DNA of 64,000 nt, from NCBI GenBank assembly GCA_019115455.1, contig DXDN01000005.1:159768-223767 (forward strand), read 5' to 3'. A program made the translations under genes and the position numbers. Positions within the stretch are counted from its first letter, which is position 1, and every line of letters begins with the position of its first letter. This DNA comes from Candidatus Eubacterium faecigallinarum (lineage in GTDB: Bacteria > Bacillota > Clostridia > Oscillospirales > Acutalibacteraceae). The notes beneath the pieces are model-generated. The model saw only the letters and a list, made by a program, of their open reading frames with translations, had not been told where the DNA came from and searched no databases. This document shows, one piece after another, positions 60,581-64,000 of the stretch.

Positions 60581-61210
60581 ATGTATAAATATATAAAAAG
60601 ATTTTTTGACTTTGTTTCAGCTCTTTTGGCGCTTATAGTGTTTTCACTTTTGCTGGCAGTTGTGGCAGTGCTTGTTAAGATCAAACTGGGCTCTCCTGTC
60701 ATATTCAAACAGGAGCGTCCGGGACTTAATAATAAAGTTTTCACTCTATATAAATTCAGAACAATGACCGGCGAAAGAGATAAAAACGGCGAGCTTCTTC
60801 CCGATGAGGTAAGGCTCACAAAGTTTGGTCAGTTTCTGAGAAATACGAGTATCGATGAGCTTCCTGAGCTTATTAATATTCTTAAAGGCGATATGTCGGT
60901 CATTGGACCAAGACCGCTTCTTGTTCAGTACATACCGCTTTACAACAAGCATCAGGCAAGGAGAGCGGAGGTTAAGCCGGGGCTTTCCGGCTGGGCACAG
61001 GTCAACGGCAGAAATTCTGTCACATGGGAAGACAAGTTTGATATGGATGTCTATTACGCGGACAATTACAGCCTTGCCCTTGATCTTAAAATCCTGTTTA
61101 TGACAGTTAAAAATGTTATTAAGCGTGAGGGTATAAGCTCCGATACAAGCGCTACCATGGAGCCGTTTACCGGCACGTCGGAGAAGAAAGAGGAGACGCA
61201 GAATGCCTGA
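60581..61210 (+). CDS. sugar phosphate transferase, PglC family
   Basis: A 209-residue polyprenol-phosphate phosphosugar transferase. One N-terminal re-entrant hydrophobic segment (about 10-32), then PVIFKQERPGLNNKVFTLYKFRTM with the catalytic motif (given in part: QERPGLNN), FLRNTSIDELPELINILKG, MSVIGPRPLL and KPGLSGWAQVNGRN. It links the first sugar (probably diacetylbacillosamine phosphate) to undecaprenyl phosphate. It overlaps the next gene by 8 bases. Confidence 0.92.
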   Translation: MYKYIKRFFDFVSALLALIVFSLLLAVVAVLVKIKLGSPVIFKQERPGLNNKVFTLYKFRTMTGERDKNGELLPDEVRLTKFGQFLRNTSIDELPELINILKGDMSVIGPRPLLVQYIPLYNKHQARRAEVKPGLSGWAQVNGRNSVTWEDKFDMDVYYADNYSLALDLKILFMTVKNVIKREGISSDTSATMEPFTGTSEKKEETQNA

Positions 61211-61814
61211 ATCAGTAGTAATTATCGGCGCAAGCGGTCACGGAAAAGTTATTGCCGATATAATTATTAAATCAGGCGACAGGGTAGTGGGTTTTCTCGA
61301 CGACGGAGTTGAAAAGGGAACTCTCGTGGCAGGCATAGAAGTTTTAGGCACTGTGGACGATTATGTAAAATGGGCTGATTTTAGCTTCGTTACCGCTATC
61401 GGCGACCCTTATGTCAGAGAAAAAATAGCCGATAAATTGCCTGTTAAATGGTACACGGCAATTCATCCCGCCGCCGTTATTTCCTCTCTGGACGTAAAAA
61501 TCGGCGAGGGTACAGTCGTAATGGCAAATGCGGTTATTAACTCCTGCGCAAAAATAGGAAAGCATTGCATTATAAATACATCCGCTGTGGTGGAACATGA
61601 CAACGTGTTGGAGGACTTTGTTCACATCTCGCCTAATGCCGCTCTGGCGGGCGCTGTGCAGGTCGGAAAATTCACGCATATAGGCGTGGGCGCTTGTGTA
61701 AAGCAGGTGACAAGTATAGCTCCCAACTGCACAATAGGCGCAGGCGCAGCAGTGGTAAAAAATATTAACGAAAAAGGAATTTATGCCGGCACTCCGGCAA
61801 GAAAAATCAAATGA
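61203..61814 (+). CDS. sugar N-acetyltransferase, PglD family
   Basis: A 203-residue PglD/NeuD-type acetyltransferase. N-terminal Rossmann-like domain with VVIIGASGHGKVIADII, then left-handed beta-helix repeats. The catalytic His is in TSAVVEHDNVLEDFVHISP, and the end GIYAGTPARKIK is typical. It acetylates the C4 amino group to finish UDP-diacetylbacillosamine. It overlaps both neighbours (8 and 4 bases). Confidence 0.92.
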   Translation: MPESVVIIGASGHGKVIADIIIKSGDRVVGFLDDGVEKGTLVAGIEVLGTVDDYVKWADFSFVTAIGDPYVREKIADKLPVKWYTAIHPAAVISSLDVKIGEGTVVMANAVINSCAKIGKHCIINTSAVVEHDNVLEDFVHISPNAALAGAVQVGKFTHIGVGACVKQVTSIAPNCTIGAGAAVVKNINEKGIYAGTPARKIK

Positions 61815-62893
61815 AAATTTTAATTTTAGCCAATAATGATGTGGGACTTTATCAGTTTAGAAAAGAGCTGATAAAAAAGCTTCTTGAAAATCACGAGGTG
61901 TATATCTCTCTGCCTGACGGCGAGCTTGTCAATCCCCTTGTGGAGTCTGGTTGTAAATTTATTGATACTCCCGTTGACAGGAGAGGCATAAATCCGATTA
62001 CTGATGTTGGGCTTGTTCTTAATTACCGAAAGATTATAAAGAAAATTAAGCCTGATATGGTAATCACATATACAGTTAAGCCCAATGTGTACGGCGGATT
62101 TGTTTGCAGGACTTTAAAAACAAAATATGCCTTGAATATCACAGGACTCGGAACGGCATTTCAAAACGACGGCTTGCTAAAAAAATTTGTTACTAAGCTT
62201 TATAAGATTGCCTGCAAAAAAGCAAAAGTCGTATTTTTTGAAAACGCTGAGAATATGCAGATATTTGTTGACAGCTTAATTTTAGATAAAAGTCAGGCAC
62301 ATCTGCTTAACGGAGCGGGAGTCAATCTTGAGCATTACCGTTTTACGGATTATCCTGAAGACAACGGTATAACAAAATTTCTATTTGTCGGCAGGATAAT
62401 GGAGGAAAAAGGTATCAACGAGCTATTTGAAGCTATGGACAGGCTTTATGACGAAGGAATCAAGTGCTGTCTTGACGTGGTCGGAGAGTACGAGGAAAAC
62501 TATAAGGGCTTAATCGTCCGCTACAGCCAAAAAGGCTGGCTTAACTATCACGGCTTCCAAAAAGACGTAAGACCTTTTATTGAAAGCTGTAACTGCTTTG
62601 TTCTTCCGTCGTGGCACGAGGGCATGGCGAATACAAATTTGGAATGTTCCTCAACGGGCAGACCGATAATAACCAGCAATATCCACGGCTGCCTGGAAGC
62701 GGTGGTGGAGAAAATCTCAGGATTCCTTTGTGAACCTAAGAATTCTCAAAGTCTATACGAACAAATGAAAAAATTTGCAACGCTTCCCTATGAAATAAAA
62801 GCACAAATGGGCAGACAAGCCCGCAAACATATGGAAGACGTGTTTGATAAAAATAAAGTTGTTTCAGAAACGGTGAAAGAATTGGGATTATGA
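61811..62893 (+). CDS. glycosyltransferase, GT4 family (PglA-like)
   Basis: A 360-residue GT-B fold glycosyltransferase. The N-half has TYTVKPNVYGGFVCRTL and NITGLGTAFQN; the C-half has the GT4 donor motif FLFVGRIMEEKGINEL and PSWHEGMANTNLECSSTG. These fit PglA, which adds GalNAc to the lipid-linked bacillosamine, but the donor here is a guess. It overlaps the genes on both sides by 4 bases. Confidence 0.9.
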   Translation: MKILILANNDVGLYQFRKELIKKLLENHEVYISLPDGELVNPLVESGCKFIDTPVDRRGINPITDVGLVLNYRKIIKKIKPDMVITYTVKPNVYGGFVCRTLKTKYALNITGLGTAFQNDGLLKKFVTKLYKIACKKAKVVFFENAENMQIFVDSLILDKSQAHLLNGAGVNLEHYRFTDYPEDNGITKFLFVGRIMEEKGINELFEAMDRLYDEGIKCCLDVVGEYEENYKGLIVRYSQKGWLNYHGFQKDVRPFIESCNCFVLPSWHEGMANTNLECSSTGRPIITSNIHGCLEAVVEKISGFLCEPKNSQSLYEQMKKFATLPYEIKAQMGRQARKHMEDVFDKNKVVSETVKELGL

Positions 62894-63942
62894 ACGAAAA
62901 AGTGTCAGTAATTGTTGCGTGTTATAACGTCGAGGATTATTTGGAAAAATGTCTTGATTCAATAGTCAATCAAACTTACGATAATCTTGAAATAATATGC
63001 GTTAATGACGGATCTGCCGACCAAACACAAACAATACTTGAAAATTATTTGAAAAAAGACGACAGAATAGTTGTTATAAACCAGAAAAATTTAGGCGTAA
63101 GTATAGCCAGAAATAAGGCGCTGGATGCTGCGACAGGAGCATATGTGTCTTTTGTTGACGGTGATGATTGGATGGAACTGACAGCCATTGAAAAAGCCGT
63201 ATCAAAAATAGAAGAACTTAACTGCGATCTTGTTTTTTGGTCATATAACAAAGGATTCAGCAATAAATCCATTAAAAATTATATTTACGGTGAAGAGAGC
63301 AAACTGTTAAAAGGACAAGACTATGAGGATTTTTACAGGCTGTTCTTTGGCACAACTGGAAAAAGGCTTGAGCACCCCGAACTGGCAGACTCAATTTGTA
63401 CAATTTGGGGCAAACTTTACAGAAAGAATATAATCTGCGACATAAGATTTGTTGATATTAATACGATAGGCACCTTGGAAGATTGCCTGTTTAATATACA
63501 TTATCTTTTAAACGGCAGCTCCGCTTACTATTTGGCTGAATGCTTATATGATTACAGAAGAAATAACGAGGGCTCAATAACCACAAAATATAAAAAAGAT
63601 TTGTTTGATAAATGGCAGAATCTTTATTCAATAATGGATGATTTTATCACGCAAAACCAGCTTGACAGTTCTTTTTCAAATGCACTTTCAAACAGAATCG
63701 CCATGGGTGTTATCGGTTTAGGTTTGCAGGAACTCGGAAATGCTGACGGTGCTGTTAAGCAGATAAGCAATTTGCGTAAAATACTCCATACTGACAAGTA
63801 TAAGAGAGTTTATAAAAATTTTGACCTTCAATATTTCCCGATTCACTGGAAAGTCTTCTTCTTCTGTGCAAAATACAGATTGACCATAGGCTTGTACATT
63901 TTATTAAAAGCCGCAAATGCAATGAGAGGTAAATTTGAGTAA
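62890..63942 (+). CDS. glycosyltransferase, GT2 family
   Basis: A 350-residue GT-A enzyme. Start VSVIVACYNVEDYLEKCLDS, then ICVNDGSADQT, NLGVSIARNKALDAA and the metal-binding SFVDGDDWM. The later half carries RR-type positions and a short hydrophobic C-terminus (about 325-340). It probably adds a further sugar to the chain. The ATG overlaps the previous stop. Confidence 0.9.
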   Translation: MNEKVSVIVACYNVEDYLEKCLDSIVNQTYDNLEIICVNDGSADQTQTILENYLKKDDRIVVINQKNLGVSIARNKALDAATGAYVSFVDGDDWMELTAIEKAVSKIEELNCDLVFWSYNKGFSNKSIKNYIYGEESKLLKGQDYEDFYRLFFGTTGKRLEHPELADSICTIWGKLYRKNIICDIRFVDINTIGTLEDCLFNIHYLLNGSSAYYLAECLYDYRRNNEGSITTKYKKDLFDKWQNLYSIMDDFITQNQLDSSFSNALSNRIAMGVIGLGLQELGNADGAVKQISNLRKILHTDKYKRVYKNFDLQYFPIHWKVFFFCAKYRLTIGLYILLKAANAMRGKFE

Positions 63943-63944
63943 TC

Positions 63945-64000
63945 ATGAAAAAAGTCGGTATAATTACTTTTCATGCTGCGCATAATTACGGTTCTTCGCT
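63945..64000 (+). CDS. polysaccharide pyruvyl transferase family protein, start only (partial)
   Basis: Eighteen codons begin MKKVGIITFHAAHNYGSSL, the typical start of the polysaccharide pyruvyl transferase family, and run off the window. It starts 2 bases after the GT2 stop, so the glycan operon goes on. Confidence 0.8.
   Translation, partial: MKKVGIITFHAAHNYGSS

Overview
The window comes from a Gram-positive Clostridia genome, most likely an Oscillospiraceae/Ruminococcaceae-type gut anaerobe (inference). The signs are low-to-moderate GC, strong GGAGG-type ribosome sites with some TTG and GTG starts, a ctsR-mcsA-mcsB-clpC operon, two genes of the spore programme (ypeB and a piece of spoVAD), MreB, an ECF transporter, YfmF/YfmH, and Thr-rich linkers on exported proteins. 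It opens in the last codons of tuf (EF-Tu) and ends in the first codons of a polysaccharide pyruvyl transferase gene.

Layout. 0-12 kb: tuf end, an unknown membrane protein, a sugar O-acetyltransferase, RecD2 helicase, an MreB paralogue followed by a complete ECF vitamin transporter (T, fused A-A, S), then a DUF2975/HTH/DUF4173 membrane operon that ends in two small related membrane-anchored proteins. 12-26 kb: YebC, then an operon of glyA, two CDP-glycerol glycerophosphotransferase-like genes, an aminotransferase and trpS; next a tightly overlapping operon of a tRNA methyltransferase (leaderless by its promoter), rsmI, a PflX-like radical SAM protein, a zinc-ribbon MscL and gpsA, then an alpha/beta hydrolase. 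26-33 kb: a metallophosphoesterase, a D-Ala-D-Ala carboxypeptidase, and the class III heat-shock operon with a clear array of CtsR operators. 33-42 kb: crcB and a YfcE-like phosphodiesterase, three small unknown genes, the EF-P-modification peptidase pair, lgt, folD, pncC, tRNA-Thr and tRNA-Val, and an NSS amino-acid transporter. 42-54 kb: an EFR1 flavodoxin-ferredoxin, a lipoprotein, ypeB, proBA, a beta-propeller-like exported protein, a flippase, and a two-gene alpha-glucan degradation operon (glgP, GH13).

54-64 kb is the most interesting part. spoVAD breaks off at about residue 205 and runs into foreign sequence. A DUF6870-like small gene and a complete large serine recombinase follow. The missing 3' part of spoVAD is nowhere in the remaining 9 kb. 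That stretch is instead a glycan operon for a bacillosamine-type sugar (PglF-, PglE-, PglC- and PglD-like) plus glycosyltransferases. This resembles the elements that interrupt spore genes in other Firmicutes, such as skin in sigK. If the element excises, it would restore spoVAD; if it does not, the gene is dead. The glycan operon may or may not be inside the element, because the right end is not visible.

A second notable feature is the glycogen phosphorylase, which carries a histone-H1-like tail of six 13-residue Ala/Lys/Glu repeats. Many promoters in the window share a TGn-extended -10. All functions are assigned by reading protein motifs; no database search was run.
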